From: JBJXGV01 sp046160485
GTDB taxonomy: Bacteria; Orphanbacterota; Orphanbacteria; JBJXGV01
Reading direction: 5' to 3'
Assembly: GCA_046160485.1 (NCBI GenBank)
Contig: JBJXGV010000028.1
Span: 372,001-436,000, forward strand
DNA: 64,000 nucleotides
Part shown: piece after piece, positions 1-8,920 of the stretch
How the letters are laid out: each line of letters starts with the position of its first letter
How positions within the stretch are numbered: the stretch's first letter is position 1
Made by a program: the position numbers and the translations under genes
The notes under the pieces: model-generated
Seen by the model: only the letters and a program-made list of their open reading frames with translations
Told to the model about the DNA's origin: nothing
Databases searched by the model: none

Positions 1-273
1 GCCGGCGCGGGCGGCGCAGTGAAAAACGAGCGCCGCGCCCTCGAGAACACGGTCGAGCGCGAGGTCGTTGAGATCGCCCTCGACGAAGGTGAAGGCCTTC
101 GAATCGCGAACGCCGTCTAGGTTCGCGGATTTGATCGAACGCGCGTACGTGTCCGAGAAGGAATCGACGCCGACGACGTGGTGGCCGCGAGCGATCAGCG
201 CTTCGCAGAGGTGGGATCCGATGAATCCGGCCGCACCCGTAACGACGGCGCGCTCTCGGCTCTCACTTCGCAC
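1..273 (-). CDS. NAD-dependent epimerase/dehydratase, N-terminal part (cut by window start)
   Basis: Only the first 91 codons lie in the window; the gene continues to the left. The translation starts VRSESRERAVVTGAAG and holds the Rossmann dinucleotide loop TGAAGFIGSHL, then an acidic residue after the second beta strand (VVGVDSF) and the segment VFHCAA, all typical of the extended SDR family acting on nucleotide sugars (UDP-glucose 4-epimerase, dTDP-glucose dehydratase and relatives). The substrate cannot be told from this part. The GTG start at 273 has AGGAG at a good distance. It follows the DUF2723 glycosyltransferase by 63 bases on the same strand, so a role in making sugar donors for envelope glycans is a reasonable inference. 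Confidence 0.85.
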   Translation of the reverse strand, partial: MRSESRERAVVTGAAGFIGSHLCEALIARGHHVVGVDSFSDTYARSIKSANLDGVRDSKAFTFVEGDLNDLALDRVLEGAALVFHCAARAG

Positions 274-336
274 GGGAGTTCTCCTGCATGAGTGCGCGAG
301 GCCGCTCGCATGGCCGCGCGGAACTATCGCTCCGGT

Positions 337-2697
337 TTACGGGAGCGGAACGGTCGTGTCGCGCCCGGCGCTCTGCATCTGGCGTTCGAGCATCTGAAGC
401 CGCTCGCGCGTCTTCGTGTCCGCCGGATTCTTCGCAAGCCATTCCCGGAGAACACTCGCGCCGCGGTCGAGATCGCCGGCGAGAGTGAACATTTGGTAGA
501 GGCTCAGGTACGGCTCCTGCTCTTGTGGAAGAATCGCGAGCGCCTCGCGGTAGCGCGCCTCGGCCGAATCGAGTTCGCGCGCGCGCTCGTGCACGGCGCC
601 GAGCCCCATCGTCGCGTCGTATTTCTCGACGACGGTTTCCGCGCCCGCAAGGTTCTTCCGATAGAACTCCTTCGCTTCGTCGAGCCGGCCAGCTTCGAGG
701 TAAAGCGCGCCCATCGCGGCGAGATACGGCCGGTAGTCGGGCGAAATCCGTCCCGCGTTGGCGAGCGCCTCGATCGCGCCATCCTTCTCGCCGCGCTGCC
801 GCCGCGCGAACGCGATTCGCGCCCATGCCGCCGAGTAGTTGGAGATCAGGCGCGTCGTGTTTTCGTCGCGGTAGACATCGGGAACGAGTTCTCCATCCGC
901 GCCGAGGATTCCCTGGTAGCGAAACATCTGCGTCAGATTCGCGACCGTCTTCGCTTCGTCGACGAGTTCCGCCTGCGGCGTTCCGTGGAACTTGAAGACG
1001 AGCCCTTCGAGCGTGAGCTGATTCCCCTTATCGAATCCCATGAGATCGGCGACGGTCACCGCGAAGTAGATCGGCCGCTGGAAATTGTTCGTGCGGACGA
1101 TGTCCATCGATGCGATGTCCTTCACGAGGTAGATCTGTTCCTCGCGGCGGAACGGCCGAAGCTGGTCGATCTCTTGATCGCTGAAGCTGATCGGCACCTT
1201 CGGCTCGAGATTCTTAAGCTGCTTGATGTACCACGGGGTGTTGAGCAGCGACAGGTTGAGGATGCGAACGTCGCGCCGGATTCCCTCGACCTCCTGCAAG
1301 TACCAGAGCGGAAACGTGTCGTTGTCGCCGTTCGTGAAGATGAGCGCATCCTTCTCGAGGGCGATGAGCATGTTGTAGGCGTAGTCGCGCGCGATGAAAT
1401 CGCCGCGCCGATCGTGCGTGTGGAAATGCTCCCAGCAGACGAACGCCGGAAATACGAGCGCGACGATCGCCGCCCCGCCGAGCAGCGGCTTCGGATTGAT
1501 GCGCCGCGCCGCGAGCCACCGGCCCGCCGACTCGAAGAGCGATGAGAATCCGAAGCTCAGCCAGACGGCGAAGAAGAAGAACGCCGGGCCGTAGAAGTAG
1601 TCGCGCTCGCGAACCTCGTGGTCGGTGAAGTTCATGTAGAAAATCAGGAACAGCCCGCCGATGAGGAACTGCGAACCGAGAAGCACGAACGTCTCACGGT
1701 TCTTCCGAAAGTGATAAAGCATTCCGGCGCACCCGATGAGCGGGAGTATCCCCGTGAGCGCATCGCGGAATCGTCCCATCGCCGTGATGTCCGGCAGCGT
1801 GCTGATGAACTGCTCCTTGAAGTAGCGCCAGAACATCGCGAATTGAAAGTCCCACGTTGCTTGCCGCTCGAACGGGCTCATCGGCTTGTACTGCTTGCGC
1901 AGAACGCAATCCATGAACGACGAGAGAGTCGTCGGCTCCGCCTCGTTGATCGCGGGGTTGAGCATCGAGCGAATCGGCAGGTACGCGTGCACGGTCACGC
2001 CGATCAGCGTCACCGCGATGATCATGCCCATGAGCTTCACGTCGAGAAGAACTTTGCGGTCGATGACGAAGAGGAAGATCAGGAATGGCGGCAGCGCGAG
2101 ATACGTTCCGAGATGAATGCCGATGGAGAGCGACAACAAGTACGCGACGAGCAGGAGCGGACGGCGGTCCGCGTCGCGATTCGGGCTGTCGGCCCAGCGG
2201 ATCGCGAGCCATACGGAGAACGACCAGATGAAAATCGAGAGCGAATAGACTTCGGCCTCGATCGAGTCGGTCCAGTAGGTCGACATGAACGCCGCAACGA
2301 GGCACCCGATGAACGGCCCGACGTGTGTGACGAGCCTCGAGACGAAGTCGGTCGAGCCATTCGTCCAGCGCTTCGCGGTACGCACGATCGTCAGGTAGAG
2401 GAAGAGGATCGCGCCGATCGCCGGAAGCGTCGAGAGGAAGTTGACTCGCACCGCGGGCGTGGCGAGCGGGAAGAGGCTGAAGACGCGGCCGACGAGAACG
2501 TAGAGCGGCGTGGCCGGAGGATGCGGAATGCCGAGGATGTACGAGGTCGCGATGAACTCCCCCGCGTCCCAGAACGCCACGGTCGGCGCCACGGTCGTCC
2601 CATACACCGCCAGGATGATGAGGACCAGAAGCGCAGGGAGAGCCTTGTCGTAGAAAAACGCGTCTTTCGAGCCGGGCGCGGGAATGGGTTCGCTCAT
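337..2697 (-). CDS. DUF2723 membrane glycosyltransferase (GT-C-like) with C-terminal TPRs
   Basis: A 786-residue polytopic membrane protein. Residues about 20-115 carry the DUF2723 hallmark (WDAGEFIATSYILGIPHPP), an acidic loop after the first membrane helix as in protein O-mannosyltransferase-like GT-C enzymes. About ten hydrophobic helices follow up to about residue 420. The soluble C-terminal part has TPR-like helices (about 630-780). GT-C enzymes move sugars from polyprenyl-phosphate donors to acceptors outside the membrane; the acceptor here is unknown. The gene is preceded by its own sigma70-like promoter whose -10 box ends 9 bases before the ATG, with no ribosome binding site, so the message is predicted to be leaderless. 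A sugar epimerase follows downstream. Family assignment is firm; the reaction is inferred. Confidence 0.88.
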   Translation of the reverse strand: MSEPIPAPGSKDAFFYDKALPALLVLIILAVYGTTVAPTVAFWDAGEFIATSYILGIPHPPATPLYVLVGRVFSLFPLATPAVRVNFLSTLPAIGAILFLYLTIVRTAKRWTNGSTDFVSRLVTHVGPFIGCLVAAFMSTYWTDSIEAEVYSLSIFIWSFSVWLAIRWADSPNRDADRRPLLLVAYLLSLSIGIHLGTYLALPPFLIFLFVIDRKVLLDVKLMGMIIAVTLIGVTVHAYLPIRSMLNPAINEAEPTTLSSFMDCVLRKQYKPMSPFERQATWDFQFAMFWRYFKEQFISTLPDITAMGRFRDALTGILPLIGCAGMLYHFRKNRETFVLLGSQFLIGGLFLIFYMNFTDHEVRERDYFYGPAFFFFAVWLSFGFSSLFESAGRWLAARRINPKPLLGGAAIVALVFPAFVCWEHFHTHDRRGDFIARDYAYNMLIALEKDALIFTNGDNDTFPLWYLQEVEGIRRDVRILNLSLLNTPWYIKQLKNLEPKVPISFSDQEIDQLRPFRREEQIYLVKDIASMDIVRTNNFQRPIYFAVTVADLMGFDKGNQLTLEGLVFKFHGTPQAELVDEAKTVANLTQMFRYQGILGADGELVPDVYRDENTTRLISNYSAAWARIAFARRQRGEKDGAIEALANAGRISPDYRPYLAAMGALYLEAGRLDEAKEFYRKNLAGAETVVEKYDATMGLGAVHERARELDSAEARYREALAILPQEQEPYLSLYQMFTLAGDLDRGASVLREWLAKNPADTKTRERLQMLERQMQSAGRDTTVPLP

Positions 2698-2706
2698 AAG
2701 CGGGTC

Positions 2707-2735
2707 ATTCTAGGGGAAAGGCCGAGTTGCGGCAA
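2707..2735 (-). promoter_or_regulatory. sigma70-type promoter of the DUF2723 gene
   Basis: On the minus strand, TTGCCG (2735-2730), a 17-base spacer, then TAGAAT (2712-2707). Only 9 bases separate the -10 box from the ATG at 2697, so transcription should begin within about three bases of the start codon. Confidence 0.65.
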
Positions 2736-2771
2736 AAGGAAAAGCCGGTGCGCCGGACGAGGCCGAAATCA

Positions 2772-2804
2772 CGCGATCGCCCCCCGGTAGGGAGGGCGGT
2801 CGCG
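2772..2804 (-). terminator. GC-rich hairpin downstream of the Kelch gene
   Basis: CGCGATCGCCC (2772-2782) pairs with GGGCGGTCGCG (2794-2804) across an 11-base loop, with one G-T pair. It lies between the Kelch gene stop and the promoter of the next gene, where a terminator is expected, but no U-tract follows, so intrinsic termination is uncertain. Confidence 0.4.
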
Positions 2805-2829
2805 GACGAAGCCGGTGTCTAGCGGGGCG

Positions 2830-4266
2830 CTACCGAATCAAACGCAGTGCGCGCGTCGCCGCGCCCCCGTCCGGCGTTTCGATTCGGAGAAAATAGACGC
2901 CCGCGGCGACGGGGCTTCCGGCGTCGCTGTCTCCCATCCACGTGGCCTCGTGCGCCCCCGAGGGCAGCGCGCCAGCCGCAAGGGTCCGGACCCGCCGTCC
3001 CGCAACGTCGAAGACATCGAGCCGCACCGGCGAGCGCGACGGCAACGCAAAACGGACGGTCGTCAAGAGCGAGAAGGGGCTCGGCCTCGGAGCCTCGAGA
3101 ACAAGGCGCGACGGCGGCGCGAGCGCGCTCCCGCGCGCAGGCGCGTCGATGTCGGCAATGATCGGCCGCGCGAACCAGCGTAGCGCCCATGTATCGTTGC
3201 GCGCCGCCGACGAGTTTCCTCCGAACACGACCATGCGATCGCGAAGCGGATCGTAGATCGACGCCGCGCCCGATCGAATCGGCGGCAACCCGGTCAGCGG
3301 AAGCTCGGACCACTGCGCCGTTGCCGGCGCGAGCGCCCATGTATCGTTGCGCGTCGTCGAGCCGTCCCAGCCGCCGAAAACGAGGAGCCGCTTCTCGATG
3401 GGATCGTAGATCGCGGGGGCGCCTTCGCGCGCCACCGGCGGCGCGTTTGTCGCGAACTCGGACCACGTCTGATCGGCGAGCGAGAGCTGCCACGTATCGT
3501 TGCGGAACCCACCGCCCGGCTTGTGTCCTCCGAAAATGATCATTCTGTCTTGGGCGGGATCGTAGACCGCGCTATGGCCCAAGCGCGGCGGCGGCAGGCT
3601 GCCCGCGGGAAGCACCTGCTCCCAAGTCATCGTCGCGAACGAGAGAACCCAGATATCGTTCCGAATTCCGGTGGTGTTCCCCTCGCCGGCGAAGACGACC
3701 ATGGCGTCCCGCGCCGCGTCGTAGATCGCGCTATGCCAGTAGGAGGTGGGCGGCGTCCCCGCGGTCGAGAGCAGAGTCCACGCGGGCGATGTTCCGAGTG
3801 AAAGCTCCCACGTGTCGTTTCGAAACGCGCCATCGTAACCGCCGAAGATGATGATTCGATCCCGCGCGGCATCGAAGATCGACGAGTGTCCGCGGCGTCC
3901 GGTGGGAGCGGCGCCTGTCGGGACGATTTGGGACCACGTCGGATTGTCCGCCAAACTCAACTGCCAGAGGTCACTGAAAGGGCTACCGCCCGCGAACCCC
4001 CCGAACATGATCGCGCGATCCGAAGGGGCATCGTACGTAAGCGTGTGGACGTGGCGTCCGGTAGGAAGCGGCGGACCGGATGCGATCGCGCTCCATCGAG
4101 GCGCGAATCGCGGCGACGCGAGTTCGAGCGGGTCGTCGCCCTTCCCGGCGCCGGATTGCGCGGCCGTGCTGCCCGCGCCAAGAACGAGAACGGCGAAGCT
4201 CGCGATCAGAAACAGAGAACGGCGTGCGAGCGGCGTTCGGTAATTGGGGCGGTGCGAGTGAGACAT
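2830..4266 (-). CDS. Secreted Kelch beta-propeller protein with FlgD/T9SS-like C-terminal tail
   Basis: 478 residues from the ATG at 4266, chosen because GAGGAGG lies just upstream; a GTG at 4281 falls inside that ribosome binding site. A signal peptide (RRSLFLIASFAVLVLG) is followed by about six Kelch repeats of roughly 50 residues with the recurring pattern YDPxxDRxxxFGG...RNDTWxLSL, consistent with a six-bladed propeller. The last about 85 residues (PSPFSLLTTVRFALP ... LDVFDVAGRRVRTL ... AAGVYFLRIE) form a FlgD/Ig-like tail of the type that ends secreted proteins in FCB bacteria and can serve as a type IX secretion signal. Likely extracellular or surface-attached; ligand unknown. It stands alone between the flippase gene and the DUF2723 gene. 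Confidence 0.85.
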   Translation of the reverse strand: MSHSHRPNYRTPLARRSLFLIASFAVLVLGAGSTAAQSGAGKGDDPLELASPRFAPRWSAIASGPPLPTGRHVHTLTYDAPSDRAIMFGGFAGGSPFSDLWQLSLADNPTWSQIVPTGAAPTGRRGHSSIFDAARDRIIIFGGYDGAFRNDTWELSLGTSPAWTLLSTAGTPPTSYWHSAIYDAARDAMVVFAGEGNTTGIRNDIWVLSFATMTWEQVLPAGSLPPPRLGHSAVYDPAQDRMIIFGGHKPGGGFRNDTWQLSLADQTWSEFATNAPPVAREGAPAIYDPIEKRLLVFGGWDGSTTRNDTWALAPATAQWSELPLTGLPPIRSGAASIYDPLRDRMVVFGGNSSAARNDTWALRWFARPIIADIDAPARGSALAPPSRLVLEAPRPSPFSLLTTVRFALPSRSPVRLDVFDVAGRRVRTLAAGALPSGAHEATWMGDSDAGSPVAAGVYFLRIETPDGGAATRALRLIR

Positions 4267-4402
4267 GAAGTGCCTCCTCACGAAGGGGTGGGGTCGCCGG
4301 CAAGCGGCGGCGGGCTCATGTGCGAAGCTCCGTACGGGAACAGTCTACTCCGCGCCGCACGCGGCCACAACGCGACGGCCGCGCCGTCGCGAGGCGACGA
4401 TG

Positions 4403-5431
4403 TCAGCGGCGCGAGCGGCCGCGCAGCGCGAAAACGATTCCGCCCCACGCGCTGACGAGGACCGCCACGAGGTGAGACAAAAGCTCGAACGCGAACGCCT
4501 CCGGCGCGCCGACGCCGACGCGGCCGAAGAGGACGACGCCGAGGCCTTCGCGCACGCCGAAGCCGCCGATCGAGATCGGAAGCGTGATCGCGACGGCGAT
4601 CGCGGGGACGAGAAGCACGAAAAGTAGCGGCGCGACGTGAACGCCGAGCGCCTCGGCGGCGAGGTAGTGCACCGCGATGCGGAGCGCCTGCGTCACGACG
4701 GAGACGACGAACGTGATTCCGAAGATGCGCCTGTCGACTTGGAGCATCTCGAGGTGCGAGATGAGCCGCGCGGCGTGCGATCGAAGGCGCGTGCCGGGAA
4801 CGATCGCGACGAGTCGCGCGACTTGGCGAAGCACGCGACGCGAGAGAACCGTCATGAACACCATGGCTAGGCCGGCGCTCAACACAACGAGCGGGACGCG
4901 CATCTCGGGAAACGGGGCGCTCGAGCCAGCCGCCCACGCGGCGGCTGTCGCCGCGAGAACCAGAACAAGCAAACCCATCGCGCGGTCCATGACGGTTGCG
5001 GTGAGAGCGCCGGCCTTCGAGCCGCCGGAGCGGTTCACATCGATCACCTTCATCACGTCGCCGCCGACATTCGCGGGGAGAAAGTTATTGAAGAAGAGGC
5101 CGACCAAATAGAAGTCGAGCGCCTTCCGAAACGGGATCTCGATGCGCTGCGACTTGAGGAAGAGCCACCACTGATACGCGGAACCGAGGAGGCTCACCGC
5201 GAAGAGAAGACCCGAGAGGATGACCAGATCCGCCCGCGCGCGCCCGAAGAGTTCGGCGACCTGCGAGAGCGGCACTTGCCGGAAGAGAACGACAAGGAGC
5301 GCGACGGTCACAACGAGCCGTAGCACGAAGCGCGCGACACCGCTCTGAAGAAGGCCGGCGCGCGGGCGCGGATTTGCCGGCGGATCGTTCGGCGGCGGTG
5401 CGGACGGCGCGCTCTCGGTGCGCGCGGTCAT
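4403..5431 (-). CDS. Flippase-like integral membrane protein (LPG synthase TM / UPF0104 family)
   Basis: 342 residues with about eight hydrophobic helices and the family signatures FFNNFLPANVGGD and PISIGGFGVREG. This is the membrane half of MprF-type proteins found as a stand-alone protein (YbhN/AglD-like), usually next to glycosyltransferases and thought to help move lipid-linked substrates across the membrane. The N-terminus is proline rich and probably cytoplasmic. Its start overlaps the stop of the YfhO gene by four bases (ATGA), so translation is probably coupled. The family is clear; the transported substrate is not. Confidence 0.85.
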   Translation of the reverse strand: MTARTESAPSAPPPNDPPANPRPRAGLLQSGVARFVLRLVVTVALLVVLFRQVPLSQVAELFGRARADLVILSGLLFAVSLLGSAYQWWLFLKSQRIEIPFRKALDFYLVGLFFNNFLPANVGGDVMKVIDVNRSGGSKAGALTATVMDRAMGLLVLVLAATAAAWAAGSSAPFPEMRVPLVVLSAGLAMVFMTVLSRRVLRQVARLVAIVPGTRLRSHAARLISHLEMLQVDRRIFGITFVVSVVTQALRIAVHYLAAEALGVHVAPLLFVLLVPAIAVAITLPISIGGFGVREGLGVVLFGRVGVGAPEAFAFELLSHLVAVLVSAWGGIVFALRGRSRR

Positions 5432-7758
5432 CGCGCGAACACCTCCGCGAAAATCGCGCGAGCGCCCGATCCCTTGCGAAGCACGAGCACGAGCGCGATC
5501 GCCAGACCCGCGAGTGTCGCGGCGATTCCGGCAGACACCGATCGCGGGCGATAGCGAAAGACAACCTGCCGCGCGCCGGTGTCGACGCGCACGGCGCGTA
5601 GCGCATAGTCCGCGCGCAAGCTCTCCGCGGGCTTCCCGTCGACGGTCGCCTCCCAGCCCGGGTAGTACGGGTCCGTGAGCACGACGAAGCCTGGTGCGCG
5701 CGCATCGATGTCGACGACGATCTCGTCGGGTGAGAAGCGCGCGACACGCGCGGGCGGCTCCGCGGCGAGCACTTCATCAGAGATTAAGCCGAGCCGACGC
5801 TCGCCGTCATCGCGTTCGAGCGCGACGAACCGCGAAGGGTCCCAGTCCGCGCTGCTGAGCGCCGCCAAGAGTTCCGCGTCACTCGCGAAGGCACGCGATC
5901 CGTGAACGAGGCGCGCGCGCGGAAGCGCGGCCGGATTCTTCGCGAGCGTCAAACTTCCGCGCTCGTTCCCCGCCACCGTTCGGTAGAGCACCGACCAAAG
6001 GGATTGAAATCGCTCCGGGTTCGAGTCGCCCTGTGTCATCAGTTCGTGACTGCGGCGAAGCCGGAGTTGGTTGTAGCCGTCGAGTGTCGCCACGCGCAGG
6101 AGGCTCCCCGCATTTCGCAGCAGCAGAATCCCTTCGGGGCAGCGGATCGTGACGCGGTACGGGTCGCCGTCCAAGTTCTTGCGAAAGAACTCGACGATGC
6201 TCGTCTTCCCGAAGACCGCGCGCGCGGGGTGGGTCGGGCCGAGGTTGTACGCCGCGCCGGCGATCGCGAGGTCGGCGGCGAGTATCGCGGCGAGAAGCCA
6301 CGCGGCGCGGCGCTTCCCCGCGGCGCTTGCCGTCGCGGCGAGCACCGCGTGCGTGAGCGCGACGAAGAGCAGCGCGACGGCCGCGCCCGCGATGCGCCCC
6401 GGCGTGGCGCTCGCCGGCCCGGCGGCCACACCCGCGGCCGTCGCGGCGACGATCAGCACAGCCATCACCGCCGTGAGGCTTCGCAATCGACCGCGCGATT
6501 CCTTCGTATCGAAGAAACCGCCTTGCGCGCGCGCGACACCGCGCGCGGCGAGAAGCACGAGCGCAAGCGATACGAGAAAGATCGCGCGCCCCGGCACGCG
6601 GAAGCGCTGGTACGGCTCGAGCACCTGAAACAAGAGAGGATGAAGAGGTCCGAAGCGGCCGAGCGCCAGCAGGAATCCAGCGCCGCCGATCACGGCGAGC
6701 AGCCGCGCAGCGCGATCGATCGGGCGAAAGAGCGCGAGCACCCCGAGCATGAGCGTCGGAACGCCGACGTAGGCGGCGAGTTCCCAGAACTCGTAGTAAG
6801 TGCCGCCGAAGTAGCGCGACGTGAACCCGCCGGCGGTCGTGCCGAAGAAGTTCGGCAGCAGAAACGTGGCGAGGAACTTCGGATGAAACGACGTCTCGGA
6901 CGCCGTCGCGTACGTGAGGGTCGTGCGCAACGTCTCCTTCGCCAGCTCGAGCGATGGCAAGAACGCGACGCCCGCGACGAGAATGCCGAGCGCGCCGAAC
7001 AGAGCCACTCGCGCGACACCGGACGCGACTCGGCGCTCCGCGCGCCCAACGAAAAAGATCTCGTGCGCGGCAAGCAGGAGCGCGGCCATCAGGCAGTAGA
7101 GCGAGTACTGCGGCGCCCCCGCGAGAAACGAAATGCCGAAGAGAAGCGCGGCTATCGCGGCCGCGGCGACGCTGCGACTGCCGATCGCGGATCTTAGAAA
7201 CAGAAGGACGCCCGGAATCCATGCCGCGGCCTCGACGATGTTGCCGTGTTTCATCCGAACGACCATGAACGCGCAGAACGCGTAGGCTATGCCCGCGAAG
7301 AGCCCGCCTCCCGCCGAACCGAAGAGGCTGCGCGCAAACAACGCCGCGAAGACCCCGCCGATCACCGCGTGCAGAATCTGAAGGCCCTCCGCGGCCTCGG
7401 GCGCGAGTTCCCCTCCGCGCACGAAGAGCGCAAGCGCCCAATTCGGTGGATAGAACGCCGCGGCTTGAACGTCGGCCGCGAACGGGAGGCCGCCGAAGAT
7501 GTAGGGATTCCAGAGCGGGAAAACTCCGTCGCGCATGTGCGTCGCTTGGTAGAAGCGGTAGGGATAGTTCTGCTCGGTGAAGTCTTCCCAGAACCACGCC
7601 TTGCCGAAAGGCGCGCCGACCAGCACCGGCCAATAGAAGAGAAGCGCGGCGGCAACCAAGAGCGTCGCAACGAGTATCGGGAAGGGCCGCGAGACGCGAT
7701 CGCCTCGCGCGCCGCGCGAGGCGGCAGGGTCGCGCGGCGGCGTGCCGCGTTTCTCCAC
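5428..7758 (-). CDS. YfhO-family membrane glycosyltransferase-like protein
   Basis: 776 residues with about a dozen transmembrane helices and a soluble C-terminal domain. Residues about 45-85 carry the YfhO pattern DFTEQNYPYRFYQATHMRDG then PLWNPYIFGGLPFAAD, the GT-C-type extracytoplasmic loop with acidic residues. The C-terminal part (FSPDEIVVDIDARAPGF, YYPGWEATVDG) also matches the family. YfhO proteins of Firmicutes add sugars to teichoic acids; in Gram-negatives the acceptor is unknown. The GTG start at 7758 has GGAAGAGAG before it, and the gene upstream ends at 7776, so longer in-frame extensions are excluded. A later GTG about 20 codons in is possible. Confidence 0.85.
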   Translation of the reverse strand: MEKRGTPPRDPAASRGARGDRVSRPFPILVATLLVAAALLFYWPVLVGAPFGKAWFWEDFTEQNYPYRFYQATHMRDGVFPLWNPYIFGGLPFAADVQAAAFYPPNWALALFVRGGELAPEAAEGLQILHAVIGGVFAALFARSLFGSAGGGLFAGIAYAFCAFMVVRMKHGNIVEAAAWIPGVLLFLRSAIGSRSVAAAAIAALLFGISFLAGAPQYSLYCLMAALLLAAHEIFFVGRAERRVASGVARVALFGALGILVAGVAFLPSLELAKETLRTTLTYATASETSFHPKFLATFLLPNFFGTTAGGFTSRYFGGTYYEFWELAAYVGVPTLMLGVLALFRPIDRAARLLAVIGGAGFLLALGRFGPLHPLLFQVLEPYQRFRVPGRAIFLVSLALVLLAARGVARAQGGFFDTKESRGRLRSLTAVMAVLIVAATAAGVAAGPASATPGRIAGAAVALLFVALTHAVLAATASAAGKRRAAWLLAAILAADLAIAGAAYNLGPTHPARAVFGKTSIVEFFRKNLDGDPYRVTIRCPEGILLLRNAGSLLRVATLDGYNQLRLRRSHELMTQGDSNPERFQSLWSVLYRTVAGNERGSLTLAKNPAALPRARLVHGSRAFASDAELLAALSSADWDPSRFVALERDDGERRLGLISDEVLAAEPPARVARFSPDEIVVDIDARAPGFVVLTDPYYPGWEATVDGKPAESLRADYALRAVRVDTGARQVVFRYRPRSVSAGIAATLAGLAIALVLVLRKGSGARAIFAEVFAR

Positions 7759-7775
7759 GCGCTCTCTTCCGGGGC

Positions 7776-8882
7776 TCAACGCGCTGCCACGCTCTTGAGC
7801 ACTTCGATCATCGCCTCCGCGGAGGCATCCCACGAAAATCGCCGCGCCCACGCGACCGCCCCGCCGGCGAGGCGCGCGCGCTCGGTGTCGTCCTCGAGCA
7901 ATTCGACGATCTCGGAGGCGAGGCGTTGTTCGGCGCCAAACGGAATCAGCCGCCCCGTCTGGCCGTCGACGACGGCGTCGCGCAATCCCGGCACGTCCGA
8001 CGCGATCACCGGTGTGCCGCACGCGTTCGCTTCGATCACGGTCACTCCCCAGCCTTCCTTCGGCGACGGATTCGCGGAAAGCGCGGCGCGGCGCAAGAGC
8101 TCGACCTTCTTGTCGCTGCCGACGAATCCCGTGAACTCGACGCTCCCGTTGAGTTGCAGATCGCGCGCGAGCGCTTCGAGCGCGGGACGCCGGTCGCCTT
8201 CGCCGACGACGACCAGACGCGCCGCGGGCCGCGCAGCGACAACGCGTTTCATCGCGCGAATCAAAAGATCGATGCGCTTGTACTTCTTCAGACGGCCGAC
8301 GTAGACGATCAGATCGCGCGTCTTTTCATCCGGCGACGCGGCGCGATAGATATCCGCGTCGACTGCGTTCATGACGAGGCTTACGCGCTCCGCTGGAATG
8401 CCGCGCCGCGTCAGCTCGTCGCGCGAACTATCCGACACCGTAACGAACCGCGCGGCGCGATACACGAACGGCACGAGCGCCTCGTGCAGATAGACGTAGA
8501 GCGCGATCGGCAGCGGCGCTTCGTGGAAGATGCTCTCGCCGAAGAAGTGATGGACCACGACGAGAAGCGGCCGGCGGACGTAGAGCGGCGTGTAGAACGG
8601 AATCTTGTTGAGGTCGTCGACGACAACGTCGAATCGCGCCGGGTCGAGCGCGCCGCGCAGCGCGAACGGCACGCCGAAGTTGAACGTGTTTCTCCGTCCG
8701 CGCCGGTACACGCGAATGCCGTCGATCGTCTCGTCGCGCGGCGCGCCGCGCCATGCGTGCGCAAGAAGCGAGACTTCGTGGCCCGCCGCGGCGACGCGGC
8801 GAAAGATCTCGTGAAGGTGGACCTCGGCGCCGCCGGCCTCCGGGTTTCGGATGTCGCGCCAGTTGATGACGAGAACGCGCAC
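7776..8882 (-). CDS. GT4-family glycosyltransferase
   Basis: 368 residues, a two-domain GT-B enzyme. The N-terminal domain has NPEAGGAEVHLHEI, the usual acceptor-side glycine loop. The C-terminal domain has IVYVGRLKKYKRIDLLI and the E-x7-E donor-binding motif in EGWGVTVIEANACGTPVIAS. Members retain the anomeric configuration and transfer hexoses from nucleotide sugars to lipid-linked or polysaccharide acceptors at the cytoplasmic membrane face. The GTG start is preceded by GGAGAG. The gene lies 17 bases upstream of the YfhO gene and 38 bases after the phosphodiesterase gene, so it is probably part of the same transcript. Confidence 0.92.
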   Translation of the reverse strand: MRVLVINWRDIRNPEAGGAEVHLHEIFRRVAAAGHEVSLLAHAWRGAPRDETIDGIRVYRRGRRNTFNFGVPFALRGALDPARFDVVVDDLNKIPFYTPLYVRRPLLVVVHHFFGESIFHEAPLPIALYVYLHEALVPFVYRAARFVTVSDSSRDELTRRGIPAERVSLVMNAVDADIYRAASPDEKTRDLIVYVGRLKKYKRIDLLIRAMKRVVAARPAARLVVVGEGDRRPALEALARDLQLNGSVEFTGFVGSDKKVELLRRAALSANPSPKEGWGVTVIEANACGTPVIASDVPGLRDAVVDGQTGRLIPFGAEQRLASEIVELLEDDTERARLAGGAVAWARRFSWDASAEAMIEVLKSVAAR

Positions 8883-8920
8883 GCGGTCACTCTCTCCGAA
8901 GCACGGCGGTCCGCCGCACG

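Noticed and set aside
1618..2790. Long plus-strand open frame of about 390 codons
   Set aside because: Antisense to the DUF2723 gene. Its composition is the Arg/Glu/Asp-rich pattern that high-GC antisense frames give, with no domain motifs.
3182..3830. Regularly spaced repeats of about 150-158 bp that could suggest a repeat array
   Set aside because: They are in frame and encode Kelch blades; not a CRISPR or noncoding array.
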